A DNA stretch of 19,570 nucleotides from Gemmatimonas sp. UBA2094 (GTDB lineage Bacteria > Gemmatimonadota > Gemmatimonadetes > Gemmatimonadales > Gemmatimonadaceae). The DNA is taken from positions 1 through 19,570 of the forward strand of contig DCZC01000214.1 in NCBI GenBank assembly GCA_002331565.1, read 5' to 3'. A model generated the notes under the pieces. It searched no databases. It was not told the DNA's origin and saw nothing but the letters and a program-made list of their open reading frames with translations. Below, piece after piece: positions 1 to 7,379 of the stretch. The translations under genes and the position numbers were made by a program. Within the stretch, counting starts at the first letter, position 1. Every line of letters begins with the position of its first letter.

Positions 1-2
1 CG

Positions 3-401
3 GCGGCCGAAGCGGCTCCGGCGGCTGAGGCGGCGCCCGCCGCTGGCGCGATGGCCCCGATCACGGGCACGACGCACGAAATCAAGATGATCGGCGACGG
101 CCAGGGCTATCGGTTCGAGCCCGCGGAACTCACGATCGCTGCTGGCGACGGTGTGAAGTTCCTCATGGTGTCGGGCGGCCCGCACAACGTGGCGTTCGAC
201 GCCGCTGCGCTCTCGCCGGAAGCGAAGACGGCCCTCACGGCGAACATGCCGGAGCAGGCTGGCGAGCTCTCGGGCAAGATGCTCCTCAACGCGAACGAAG
301 AGTACACGATCTCGTTCGCCGGCGTCCCGGCTGGCACGTACGATTTCCACTGCACGCCGCACCTCGCCATGAACATGAAGGGCAAGATCACCATCAAGTA
401 A
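3..401 (+). CDS. Cupredoxin (plastocyanin/azurin-like), 5' end outside window
   Basis: This is a blue-copper domain protein, probably an exported electron carrier. The reading frame is open to the window edge: codons 3-50 give an Ala/Pro/Glu linker (AAEAAPAAEAAPAAGA) that runs into the methionine at 51. That Met is therefore probably internal, and the signal peptide or lipobox lies upstream. Counting from Met51, type-1 copper ligands are visible as His45 (GGPHNV), Cys101 and His104 (FHCTPH) and Met109, the C-x2-H-x4-M spacing of plastocyanin. The fold is a single Greek-key beta domain of about 110 residues ending in KGKITIK. A strong terminator hairpin follows, so this ends its transcription unit. 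The family call is solid; the redox partner cannot be told from the sequence. Low-complexity linkers of this kind usually tether a cupredoxin to a lipid anchor, which is inference here. Confidence 0.88.
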   Translation, partial: AAEAAPAAEAAPAAGAMAPITGTTHEIKMIGDGQGYRFEPAELTIAAGDGVKFLMVSGGPHNVAFDAAALSPEAKTALTANMPEQAGELSGKMLLNANEEYTISFAGVPAGTYDFHCTPHLAMNMKGKITIK

Positions 402-431
402 GCTTCGGCTTCCTGAGGTGACGTGCAGGAC

Positions 432-464
432 ACGGGGGCTGGCGCGATGCGCTGGCCCCCGTTT
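432..464 (+). terminator. Intrinsic terminator after the cupredoxin gene
   Basis: Bases 432-445 pair with 449-462 as a 14-bp stem (outer ACGGGGGC with GCCCCCGT, two G-U pairs, inner GCGC with GCGC) around a 3-base loop, followed by TTT. It lies 30 bases after the stop codon. The T tract is short, but stem strength and position suit a Rho-independent terminator. Confidence 0.7.
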
Positions 465-512
465 CCGTTGCCGGCGGCTGGTCGGCACGCGCGTGGCTCG
501 CTAGTGTGCGGT

Positions 513-947
513 ATGTGGGCAGATACGCTGTTGACGCTCGAGCAGAGCCATCTTCTGCGATTGGGCGCGTGGGCCGTGATCAGCATGTTGGGGGGCACCG
601 CGCTGCTCACGGTGCTGGCCGTGCGCCGTCTCGAGGCGCCGCTGCTGAAGCAGTTCGCCCTGCAGACCGGCGCCTGGGGCGCGGTGAACGCCCTCATCAC
701 GCTGTGGGCGTGGCGCGGCCTGACGATGCGTGACTTCGCCGGCACGCAGAAACTCCTCAACATCCTGTGGCTCAACACGGGACTCGACCTGGGGTACGCC
801 GCCGTCGGTCTCACGCTCGTCATCGTGGGGTGGCGCTGGGAGCGGCGATTGGGAGCCGTCGGGGCCGGGCTCGGCGTTGTGGTGCAGGGGCTCGCGCTCG
901 CGCTGCTCGACCTCCGGCTCATCGTGCTCATCGGTCCGCTGCGCTGA
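513..947 (+). CDS. Four-helix integral membrane protein of unknown function
   Basis: The product is 144 residues, almost entirely hydrophobic, with four predicted membrane helices at about residues 17-37, 48-67, 83-106 and 113-141. Short charged loops (RRLEAP, WRWERR) separate them. The central segment WLNTGLDLGY carries the only polar residues within a helix and looks like the conserved core of a small family I cannot name with confidence. An in-frame start at 423 is rejected because it lies before the terminator hairpin at 432-464. The ATG at 513 has no clear Shine-Dalgarno, but TAGTGT (502-507) ends five bases before it, where a -10 box for a leaderless message would sit. No enzymatic motif is visible. 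Confidence 0.75.
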   Translation: MWADTLLTLEQSHLLRLGAWAVISMLGGTALLTVLAVRRLEAPLLKQFALQTGAWGAVNALITLWAWRGLTMRDFAGTQKLLNILWLNTGLDLGYAAVGLTLVIVGWRWERRLGAVGAGLGVVVQGLALALLDLRLIVLIGPLR

Positions 948-1023
948 GCCGCGGGGCGGGTGCGGCGCACCGAGCCATCGGTGTCGTGCCGTTCGTGCAA
1001 CATTTTCGGAGTACATCGAGACC

Positions 1024-1533
1024 ATGGAACCCGTCATCCCCGATTTGCGTGACACCGTGCGCGCCGACGCCTACGCGCGGCTCCTCGAGATGCAGGAGCT
1101 GCTGCTGCACGACAGCACCGATGCAATTGCGGGCATGGCCACGCTGAGCGCGCTGCTGCATCACGCGTTCGGTCATCTGTGGACAGGGTTCTACCGGGTC
1201 GTGGAACCGGGGCGTCTGCTGCGGGTGGGCCCATACCAGGGCTCACTCGGCTGTCAGGACATCGCCTTCGGCCGCGGGGTGTGTGGTACTGCTGCTGCCG
1301 AGGGACGCACGGTGGTGGTGCCCAACGTGCACGACTTCCCCGGCCACATCGCCTGCGACGCGCGCTCACAGAGCGAAATCGTGGTGCCGGTGTACGATGC
1401 AACCGGTGCGCTGATGGCGGTGCTCGACATCGATTCACCCGTGCCCGACGCGTTCAGTGACGACGACGTGCACGGACTGGAGCGGTTGGTAGCCTGGTTC
1501 ACCCGGACGACATATGTTCACCTGCCTGCCTGA
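1024..1533 (+). CDS. msrC: Free methionine-(R)-sulfoxide reductase (GAF domain)
   Basis: This cytoplasmic enzyme reduces free L-methionine-(R)-S-oxide back to methionine. The 169-residue protein is one GAF domain and resembles E. coli MsrC (YebR) along its length. The three family cysteines are present: Cys77 (SLGCQDI), Cys87 (GRGVCGTA) and Cys111 (GHIACDA), the last being the expected nucleophile. The surrounding signatures TGFYRV, SQSEIVVPV and VLDIDS are typical. ATG 1024 is chosen because it gives the normal family length; GGAG at 1008-1011 is 12 bases upstream, a long spacing. TACATC at 1012-1017 could instead be the -10 box of a leaderless transcript. An HD hydrolase gene follows after 42 bases on the same strand, so co-transcription is plausible. 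Confidence 0.92.
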   Translation: MEPVIPDLRDTVRADAYARLLEMQELLLHDSTDAIAGMATLSALLHHAFGHLWTGFYRVVEPGRLLRVGPYQGSLGCQDIAFGRGVCGTAAAEGRTVVVPNVHDFPGHIACDARSQSEIVVPVYDATGALMAVLDIDSPVPDAFSDDDVHGLERLVAWFTRTTYVHLPA

Positions 1534-1575
1534 CGTGCCCCGTCAGATCCGCTCCCGCCCGTCGCCCCGCCGTGC

Positions 1576-2181
1576 ATGTCAGGAATGACCGGATACTCCG
1601 ACCGGATCAACCACGCGTTCGCCTTCGCCGCGAAGCATCACGATCAGCAGGTGCGCAAAGGCACGCGCCTGCCGTATCTCACGCATCCGGCCAACGTGGC
1701 GATCATCCTCACGCGCTACGGCTGCAGTGAGGACACGGTGGTGGCGGGAATTCTGCACGACGTAGTGGAAGATTGCGTGCGTGACAACATGACGCGCGAC
1801 ATGCTGGAGGAGCGCATCGGTCACAAGTTCGGCGCCGGCGTGCTGGCCACGGTGATCATGGTCACGCCCCGCAAGATCGACGACGACGGCATCGAGCTCT
1901 CGTCGGACGAGAAGAAGCACGACTATCTCGAACGGCTCTCGCTCGCCAACGCCGACGCGCTGTGGGTGTGCGCGGCGGACAAAGTGCACAACGCCAATTC
2001 GATTCTGTCGGACCTGCGTCGCACGTCGTTCCCCGAAACGGTGTGGGGGCGGTTCAGCATGGGGAAAGACGGCACGGTGGCGTGGTACCGCCGGGTGGCG
2101 GATCGCCTGCGCGAGGTAGGGTTCACGGCGCCGATCGTGGCGGAGCTGGAAGAGGCGGCGGCGGCGCTGGAGACGGCGTAA
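1576..2181 (+). CDS. Small HD-domain phosphohydrolase, SpoT/MESH1-like
   Basis: The 201-residue protein has the stand-alone hydrolase layout of the RelA/SpoT superfamily: His37 (LTHPAN), His61-Asp62 followed by Glu65-Asp66 (LHDVVED), and Asp135 (AADKVHN). These are the Mn-binding HD residues plus the ED pair used by SpoT and MESH1. There is no synthetase domain, TGS or ACT. The predicted activity is hydrolysis of a phosphorylated nucleotide: (p)ppGpp in small alarmone hydrolases, or the 2'-phosphate of NADPH in animal MESH1. The sequence does not settle which. The start at 1576 lacks a Shine-Dalgarno; Met4 (1585) is an alternative. It sits 42 bases after the methionine sulfoxide reductase gene, suggesting a stress-response pair. 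Confidence 0.82.
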   Translation: MSGMTGYSDRINHAFAFAAKHHDQQVRKGTRLPYLTHPANVAIILTRYGCSEDTVVAGILHDVVEDCVRDNMTRDMLEERIGHKFGAGVLATVIMVTPRKIDDDGIELSSDEKKHDYLERLSLANADALWVCAADKVHNANSILSDLRRTSFPETVWGRFSMGKDGTVAWYRRVADRLREVGFTAPIVAELEEAAAALETA

Positions 2182-2225
2182 CTGCGTCGCTGTTTTCTGC
2201 GTGGCTGCAGTCAGCCGTCACGCCG

Positions 2226-3467
2226 TTACGCCGAGACCAGCGACCCGTACGTCCGCTGCACGTAATCGTTCAGAATCACCAGGAACTCCTGCACGATCGC
2301 GTCGCCCTTGAGCGTCGTGAACAGCCGGCCGTCCACGTACACCGGCGCCTTCGGCTCTTCGAACGTGCCCGGCAGCGAGATGCCGATATTCGCGTGCTTC
2401 GATTCGCCCGGCCCGTTCACGACGCAGCCCATCACGGCCACTTTCATGTCCACCACGCCCGGATAGCTCTCGCGCCACACCGGCATCTGCTCGCGCAGGT
2501 AGCCCTGAATGTCCTCCGCCATGTGCTGGAAGAACGTGCTCGTGGTGCGCCCGCAGCCGGGGCACGCGGTGACCTGCGGCGCGAAGGAACGGAGGCCGAG
2601 CGACTGCAGGATCTGCTGCGCGACGAACACCTCTTCGCGGCGATCGCCATTGGGCTTCGGTGTCAGGGACACGCGGATCGTGTCGCCGATCCCTTCACTG
2701 AGAAGAATGGACAGCGCGGCCGTCGAGGCGATGACGCCCTTGTTCCCCATCCCTGCTTCGGTGAGCCCCAGATGCAGCGGATAGTCGCAGCGCGCGGCGA
2801 GCCGGCGATAGCACTCCACGAGATCCTGCACCACCGAAATCTTCGCGCTCACGATGATCCGGTCGTGCGGCAGTCCGACTTCTTCGGCGAGCGCGGCCGA
2901 CCGCAGCGCGCTTTCGAGCATGGCGTCCATGTACACGTCCTTCGCATCGCGCGGCGTGGCCGACGCGGCGTTGGCGTCCATCATGTCGGTGAGCAGGTTC
3001 TGGTCGAGCGAGCCCCAGTTCACCCCGATGCGTACCGGCTTGCCGTGGTCGATGGCGGCCTGCACGATGGTCGTGAAATTCGTGTCCCGATGCTTCGTGC
3101 CGACGTTGCCCGGATTGATGCGGTACTTGTCGAGCGCGGCCGCGGCCTGCGGGTACTTGGTGAGCAGCAGGTGCCCGTTGTAGTGGAAGTCGCCGATGAG
3201 CGGCACGTCCAATCCACGGTCGTCGAGGCGCTGCCGGATTTCGGGGACAGCCTGCGCCGCTTCGTCGTTGTTGACGGTGATGCGCACCTTCTGCGACCCG
3301 GCCTCGAACAGCTCGGCCACCTGGTCGGCGGTCGCGGCGGCGTCGGCCGTATCGGTGTTGGTCATGGACTGCACCACCACGGGTGCCGACGAGCCCACGG
3401 GCACGCCACGCACCTTGACCGTGACGGTGGGACGACGCGAACCGAACCCTGCAGTGGAGGACGACAC
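2226..3467 (-). CDS. ispG: 4-hydroxy-3-methylbut-2-enyl-diphosphate synthase (IspG/GcpE)
   Basis: IspG is the penultimate enzyme of the methylerythritol phosphate pathway to isoprenoids, converting MEcPP to HMBPP with electrons from ferredoxin or flavodoxin. The 413-residue product has an N-terminal TIM barrel ([10 protein letters not shown], then VRIGVNWGS and LHLGLTEAG) and a C-terminal domain with the [4Fe-4S] ligands Cys302 and Cys305 (ACPGCGR), Cys348 ([10 protein letters not shown]) and Glu355. The frame stays open upstream to 3740, but that extension overlaps the divergent gene at 3565. The GTG at 3467-3465 gives a family-sized protein, so it is preferred. It is transcribed towards the HD hydrolase gene; a 5-bp hairpin at the convergent gap (GGCTG and CAGCC, about 2202-2215) has no T tract. 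Confidence 0.95.
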   Translation of the reverse strand: MSSSTAGFGSRRPTVTVKVRGVPVGSSAPVVVQSMTNTDTADAAATADQVAELFEAGSQKVRITVNNDEAAQAVPEIRQRLDDRGLDVPLIGDFHYNGHLLLTKYPQAAAALDKYRINPGNVGTKHRDTNFTTIVQAAIDHGKPVRIGVNWGSLDQNLLTDMMDANAASATPRDAKDVYMDAMLESALRSAALAEEVGLPHDRIIVSAKISVVQDLVECYRRLAARCDYPLHLGLTEAGMGNKGVIASTAALSILLSEGIGDTIRVSLTPKPNGDRREEVFVAQQILQSLGLRSFAPQVTACPGCGRTTSTFFQHMAEDIQGYLREQMPVWRESYPGVVDMKVAVMGCVVNGPGESKHANIGISLPGTFEEPKAPVYVDGRLFTTLKGDAIVQEFLVILNDYVQRTYGSLVSA

Positions 3468-3564
3468 GATACGTACCCTGCGAAAGAGGAGGTGACCGGA
3501 CGGACGGGCCGGAATCCACCCCGGAAAGCTAGCGCCCGCCGGTAGCGCTGCCCAACTTCCGGTC

Positions 3565-4044
3565 ATGGCAGATCCGACCGCAGAGCCCGCATCAGACGAA
3601 CACGACCCGGCCTCGGAGGGTGCCGAGGCGACCGCCGGCGCCCAGGCTGCCGTCGCCGTCCGCCCGTCGTTTTTCCGTCGCCACTGGCTGGCCGTGACGC
3701 TCCTCGCCGTGGTGAGCCTCCCCGCTATCGGCTTCGGCATCTGGACCGCGGCCGCCCTCAGCTGGAGCTATTCCGAAGGGTCACGCGCCGGGTACGTGCA
3801 GAAGATCTCCCGGAAGGGATGGCTGTGCAAAACCTGGGAAGGCACGTTGTACACCGACATCGCGAAGGGCTTCCGGTCGGACAGCTTCTCCTTCACCGTC
3901 CGCAGCGACTCGATCGCGCAGGTGATCTCCGACCTCAGCGGCAAGCGGGTCACGGTCACGTACGAGCAGCACGTGGGGGTGCCGACCACCTGCTTTGGGG
4001 AGACCGAATACTTCGTGGTGGCGGTCAAGCCATCGCCGGAGTGA
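3565..4044 (+). CDS. Single-pass membrane protein with conserved C-terminal domain
   Basis: The product is 159 residues. Residues 1-35 are acidic and Ala-rich (probably disordered and cytoplasmic), residues 41-66 form one hydrophobic helix, and residues 67-159 form a compact domain. That domain opens with [12 protein letters not shown] and [13 protein letters not shown], ends with [14 protein letters not shown], and carries two cysteines (88 and 143) that could form a disulphide outside the membrane. From memory, similar small proteins occur in many Gram-negative bacteria and are sometimes mislabelled as 6-phosphogluconate dehydrogenase. Nothing here resembles that enzyme, so no function is assigned. 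It is divergent from ispG with about 97 bases between the starts and is followed by hairpins and a T tract. Confidence 0.8.
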   Translation: MADPTAEPASDEHDPASEGAEATAGAQAAVAVRPSFFRRHWLAVTLLAVVSLPAIGFGIWTAAALSWSYSEGSRAGYVQKISRKGWLCKTWEGTLYTDIAKGFRSDSFSFTVRSDSIAQVISDLSGKRVTVTYEQHVGVPTTCFGETEYFVVAVKPSPE

Positions 4045-4134
4045 TCGCGTCGGGCGATCCCGGCAAGGGATGCAATTCAATCGCGTGACGCCGTTCAACG
4101 ATGCCAAGGGCCGCGGGCGTTCAGACGCCCGCCG

Positions 4135-4158
4135 AAGGTGATGCCGCCTTTCTTTTTT
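4135..4158 (+). terminator. Hairpin plus T tract after the single-pass membrane protein gene
   Basis: AAGGTG (4135-4140) pairs with CGCCTT (4145-4150), six pairs including one G-U, and is followed directly by TCTTTTTT (4151-4158). A second hairpin lies just upstream: GCGGGCGT (4113-4120) with ACGCCCGC (4125-4132), loop TCAG. The short stem is weak but the T tract is the best in the window. Confidence 0.55.
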
Positions 4159-4179
4159 GCGGTGGCAGCCGTATTAATT

Positions 4180-4207
4180 GCGGGCCGGAGCGAGTGCTCC
4201 GGCCCGC
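4180..4207 (+). other. Perfect 12-bp hairpin in the leader of the Bor-like gene
   Basis: GCGGGCCGGAGC (4180-4191) and its exact complement (4196-4207) flank the loop GAGT. No T tract follows on the plus strand. An A/T-rich patch, GTATTAATT (4171-4179), sits directly before it and could be a -10 region or part of a minus-strand signal. It may be a second terminator, an mRNA-stabilising leader or an operator. Confidence 0.45.
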
Positions 4208-4243
4208 TGTCGTATGTGTCCACTCAACCGGAGTCAACGCCTC

Positions 4244-4651
4244 ATGAAGAGACGCAATGTTGCCGCTGCGGCCGTCGCCGCCGTGCTCCTGTCGGGGTGC
4301 TACCACGCCGTGATCGATACCGGTCGGCCGGCCAACGGCACGACCATCACGCGCCCATGGGCGCATTCGTTCATTGTCGGCATTGTCCCCCCCTCCGTGA
4401 CGGAAACGGCTCAGAAGTGCCCGGGTGGAATCGCGAAGGTGGAGACGCAGCAGACGTTCCTGAACGGTCTGGTCGGTGCGCTCACCTACGGCATCTATAC
4501 GCCCATGACCATCACCGTGAGTTGCACAGGTCGTGCCGCCGATGCCGGTGCCCCGACGATCAAGGTCGAGGCGGGCAAGGTGTCGGACGCCGTGCAAAAG
4601 GCGTACGAGCTCTCGAAGTCCAACGACGCACCCGTGTTCCTGCAGTTCTGA
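4244..4651 (+). CDS. Bor-family lipoprotein
   Basis: The 135-residue product begins with a lipoprotein signal peptide: basic KRR, a hydrophobic core and the lipobox LLSGC with the lipidated Cys19. Residues about 38-94 match the Bor/Iss family. The clearest block is VETQQTFLNGLVG followed by LTYGIYTP and TVSC, which parallels the same region of phage lambda Bor, including its two cysteines (here Cys59 and Cys94). A C-terminal extension of about 40 residues goes beyond Bor. In E. coli, Bor is an outer-membrane lipoprotein linked to serum resistance; its biochemical role is unknown, and no phage genes are nearby. The start at 4244 has GGAG at 4230-4233. The gene is isolated between hairpins on both sides and is probably monocistronic. 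Confidence 0.85.
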   Translation: MKRRNVAAAAVAAVLLSGCYHAVIDTGRPANGTTITRPWAHSFIVGIVPPSVTETAQKCPGGIAKVETQQTFLNGLVGALTYGIYTPMTITVSCTGRAADAGAPTIKVEAGKVSDAVQKAYELSKSNDAPVFLQF

Positions 4652-4680
4652 TCGAGGCCGTCGACAGGCTCGGTGATATC

Positions 4681-4719
4681 CGCCGGGCGCTACGGGTGTA
4701 GCGCCCGGCGTTTGCCTTT
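4681..4719 (+). terminator. Intrinsic terminator after the Bor-like gene
   Basis: CGCCGGGCGCTA (4681-4692) and its exact complement (4699-4710) form a perfect 12-bp stem around CGGGTG, followed by TTTGCCTTT. It starts 30 bases after the lipoprotein stop codon. Its tail lies only 16 bases before the next gene's start. Confidence 0.75.
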
Positions 4720-4734
4720 ATGCAGTTTGCATGT

Positions 4735-6033
4735 ATGAGTACCCCCGACGGGCATCCCATCGTCATCATCGGCGCCGGCGTCGCCGGCCTCGTGGCGGCC
4801 ATCGAGCTGCAGGCGGCCGGTCGCGCCGTGCTCGTGCTCGAGGCGGCGCCGGACGTGGGCGGCCGTGTCCGTACCACGGTGCACGACGGCCTCGTGATCG
4901 ATCACGGCTTCCAGGTGCTGTTCACTGCGTACCCCACGCTGCGCCGGTATCTCGATTTCGACCGGCTCGCGCTGCGCAAGTTCCTCCCTGCGGCGCGCAT
5001 CGCGCGTGACGGACAGCTGTCGCTCATCGGTGACGCGATCGCCGATCCGGGGCTGCTGCTCGATACCATCGTCGCGCGCGCCATCGGCATTGGCGACAAG
5101 CTCCGCCTCCTCGCCCTCCGGCGCTTCGCGCAGCAGCTGTCCATCGACGACTGCTTCAGCGCCCGTTTCGCCGGCATCAGCACGCGCGACTTCCTGCGTG
5201 CGCGCGGTTTCGGGACGCCGGTGATCGACGGATTCTTCGCCCCGTTCTACGGTGGCATTCTGCTCGACCGCACGCTCGCCACGAGCGCCAGCATTCTGCT
5301 CTTCACCTTCAAGATGCTCGCTGACGGTGATACCGTGGTGCCCGCCGGCGGCATCGGGGCGCTCACACAGCAGATGGCGGCGCGGCTCACCCCGGGCACC
5401 GTGCGCACCGCGTGCGCGGTGCGGGCGCTCGTAGTGACGGATGGGCGGGTGACCGGAGTACGGCTGCGCGACGATACCGTGCTCGACGCCGCGCAGGTGG
5501 TGCTCGCGACCGACGCGCCGTCCGCCGCGACGCTCGCACGCTCGATAGGGATCTCGCTCCCCGAACCCGCCGGCGCGCGCGGGTGCACCACCCTGTATTA
5601 CACGGCGCGCGCAACACCCATTCCCGGCAAGGCGCTCTGGCTCAACGCCAATGCCGACGCCGTCATCTCGCATGCTGCGACCCTCACCGACGTCGCCCCC
5701 GAGTACGCGACCAACGGCCGCACACTCATCGCTGCCACCGCTGTCGGCGCGCCGGCCGATCTCGACGACGCCACGCTCGACGCCGCCGCGCGCCGCGAAC
5801 TCGCGCGCATGGGCAACGTGAGCGCCGAACGGGCGGGGCTCGAGCGCGTGGCCCTGTGGCGTGTGCCCTACTCGCAGTTCGAACAGCCCCCTGGCTGGCG
5901 GGAACATCGCCCCGGTATCGCGTGTGGTATGCACGGGCTCTGGCGCGCCAGCGAAACACTGCATTCGAGTTCACTCGAAGGCGCGGCGCGCGGCGGCGAG
6001 ATGGCCGCCAAGGCGATCCTGCACGCCACCTGA
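4735..6033 (+). CDS. FAD-dependent oxidoreductase (phytoene desaturase/amine oxidase type)
   Basis: The 432-residue flavoprotein opens with a Rossmann FAD-binding motif, IIGAGVAGLVAA (Gly13, Gly15, Gly18), with acidic Glu36 at the end of the second strand and the GGRVRT loop after it. IDHGFQVLFTAYP and a C-terminal GLWRASETLH...GGEMAA segment, which closes the FAD site, are typical of the protoporphyrinogen oxidase/carotenoid desaturase/amine oxidase superfamily. The substrate cannot be predicted: no carotenoid genes are adjacent, although the organism makes isoprenoids (ispG nearby). Met at 4735 is preferred; an in-frame ATG at 4720 lies in the tail of the upstream terminator. There is no good Shine-Dalgarno. 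The next gene starts 48 bases downstream. Confidence 0.85.
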   Translation: MSTPDGHPIVIIGAGVAGLVAAIELQAAGRAVLVLEAAPDVGGRVRTTVHDGLVIDHGFQVLFTAYPTLRRYLDFDRLALRKFLPAARIARDGQLSLIGDAIADPGLLLDTIVARAIGIGDKLRLLALRRFAQQLSIDDCFSARFAGISTRDFLRARGFGTPVIDGFFAPFYGGILLDRTLATSASILLFTFKMLADGDTVVPAGGIGALTQQMAARLTPGTVRTACAVRALVVTDGRVTGVRLRDDTVLDAAQVVLATDAPSAATLARSIGISLPEPAGARGCTTLYYTARATPIPGKALWLNANADAVISHAATLTDVAPEYATNGRTLIAATAVGAPADLDDATLDAAARRELARMGNVSAERAGLERVALWRVPYSQFEQPPGWREHRPGIACGMHGLWRASETLHSSSLEGAARGGEMAAKAILHAT

Positions 6034-6081
6034 TTCTCTCCTGTTCCCCTTCCGTTCGCTTCCCGGTTCCCGCCCGCCTTG

Positions 6082-6717
6082 ATGCGTCCCGCTGCAATGC
6101 ATTCCTGCCGTGGTCCAGCCGCCCTGCCTTCGTGGGCAATGGTGGCCTGCGCGCTCGTCGCGTGCGCGTGCATCACGAGTACCCCGGTACTCCGTGCGCA
6201 GGGGTCGCTGCGTGACCAGACCCGGTCGATCCGCGGTGGGACACCATCGCGCATCATCGCGGTCAATCCGATCATCCTGCTGGCCGGCTACGTTCAGGGG
6301 GAGTTCGAGCAGCGTCTGGCCGCCAGCACCAGCCTCGCCTTCGCCGGCTCGTACGTACCGTTCAACAGCCGTGATTACACGAACCTCGATCTCAAGCTGC
6401 GCCTCTATCCCGACGACCGCGCGTTGCAGGGACTCGGGATCGCGGCCGGTGTGGGCGTCGGGCGCGCGCGACAAAACGACCAGGACGTCGTGTGCATTGC
6501 CGCCCCGTGCAATCCGATTCCGGGAAAGACGCTCACCGCCCCCACCTTCTCCATCGAGGCGCACTATCAGTGGCTGCTCGGCGCCCGTCGCTCCACCGCC
6601 GTCACCGTGGGCGGTGGCATGAAGCGTTACTACTTCGACGAGCAGGACGCCGAGGGGCGCGGCGTGTCGCGACTGCTGCCCACCGGCCGGCTCACCATCG
6701 GCTACGCGTTCCGTTGA
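6082..6717 (+). CDS. Secreted beta-barrel-like protein, first of a tandem pair
   Basis: The product is 211 residues from ATG 6082. Alternating short strands, a Gly-rich body and the terminal YAFR (an aromatic close to the C-terminus, as in outer-membrane barrels) suggest a small outer-membrane beta-barrel protein. A signal peptide ends at VLRA before QGSLRD. In-frame ATGs at 6097 and 6139 would give more ordinary signal peptides, so the true start is uncertain. Core motifs IIAVNPI, QGEFEQRL, LKLRLYPDDRAL, YQWLLGARRSTAV and GGGMKRYYF all recur in the following gene. Two cysteines (ACIAAPC region) may form a loop disulphide. I do not recognise a named family, and the function is unknown. Confidence 0.72.
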   Translation: MRPAAMHSCRGPAALPSWAMVACALVACACITSTPVLRAQGSLRDQTRSIRGGTPSRIIAVNPIILLAGYVQGEFEQRLAASTSLAFAGSYVPFNSRDYTNLDLKLRLYPDDRALQGLGIAAGVGVGRARQNDQDVVCIAAPCNPIPGKTLTAPTFSIEAHYQWLLGARRSTAVTVGGGMKRYYFDEQDAEGRGVSRLLPTGRLTIGYAFR

Positions 6718-6749
6718 TCCCTCACCCGTCCTCATCCCCTCATCACGCC

Positions 6750-7316
6750 ATGTCACTACTTCGCCGAATCGCGGTGGTTCTCGCACTGGGGTGTGCCGTT
6801 CTCCCGGCACCGCACGCCGCGCTGCACGCGCAGGTGTCTCCCACGCACGTCGTCGCCATCAATCCGTTCCTGCCGCTGCTCGATTCGTTTCAGGGCGAGT
6901 TCGAGAAGAAGCTGCGGGCGAATCTGTCCGTGGCCGTATCGGCCTCGTACCTCGGTTTCGGTGACGGCGACAGCAAGCGCTATACGAACGCCGATGTGAA
7001 GCTGCGGCTCTATCCCGCCGAACGGGCGCTCGAAGGCTTCGCCATCGCCGCCGGCCTTGGCGCGGGACGCCAGTCCACGGTGCCATACGTCGACTGTACC
7101 GGGGTGAATACCCCGTGCCGCAGTGCACGCGTGTCGCGCACGGGCCCGGCGTTCTCGATGGAGATGCAGTACCAGTGGCTCCTGGGGAAGCGCCAGAATA
7201 CGGCAGTCTCGGTGGGGGGCGGTGCCAAACGCTACTTCATCTCCGAGACGGCAAACAGCGATATCACGGAGTTCATGCCGACGCTGCGGTTGACCGTGGG
7301 GTACGCGTTCCGGTAA
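6750..7316 (+). CDS. Secreted beta-barrel-like protein, second of a tandem pair
   Basis: The 188-residue product has a clean signal peptide (MSLLRR, hydrophobic stretch, ALHA before QVSPTH, mature Gln28). It is a paralogue of the gene 32 bases upstream: VVAINPF, QGEFEKKL, VKLRLYPAERAL, YQWLLGKRQNTAVSVGGG, AKRYF and terminal LTVGYAFR align along the whole mature protein. A Cys pair (DCTGVNTPC) sits where the paralogue has CIAAPC. The conserved LRLYP and the alternating pattern suit a small outer-membrane barrel. The two genes are probably co-transcribed. No Shine-Dalgarno is visible. Function unknown. Confidence 0.8.
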   Translation: MSLLRRIAVVLALGCAVLPAPHAALHAQVSPTHVVAINPFLPLLDSFQGEFEKKLRANLSVAVSASYLGFGDGDSKRYTNADVKLRLYPAERALEGFAIAAGLGAGRQSTVPYVDCTGVNTPCRSARVSRTGPAFSMEMQYQWLLGKRQNTAVSVGGGAKRYFISETANSDITEFMPTLRLTVGYAFR

Positions 7317-7341
7317 AACGGCGCGGGTGACGGCGGTTTAC

Positions 7342-7369
7342 CTGCCGTCTACCGTCTGCTCTTTGTCGC
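7342..7369 (+). repeat. Dispersed intergenic repeat, copy 1
   Basis: CTGCCGTCTACCGTCTGCT, then three bases and TGTCGC. It starts 25 bases after the stop of the second barrel gene, between convergent genes. Here GACGGC (7329-7334) can pair with GCCGTC (7344-7349), giving a weak hairpin. Related copies are at 11371 and 13462. Confidence 0.6.
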
Positions 7370-7379
7370 ACACGCTCAA

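Noticed and set aside
968..983. Hairpin CACCGA/TCGGTG before the methionine sulfoxide reductase gene
   Set aside because: Only 6 bp and no T tract; such stems are frequent by chance at this GC content.
1962..3545. 527-codon plus-strand frame opposite ispG
   Set aside because: Overlaps the end of the HD hydrolase gene and is antisense to ispG; His/Arg-rich product with no domain.
4690..5964. 424-codon minus-strand frame opposite the FAD oxidoreductase
   Set aside because: Shadow frame; the plus strand has a clear FAD-binding motif.
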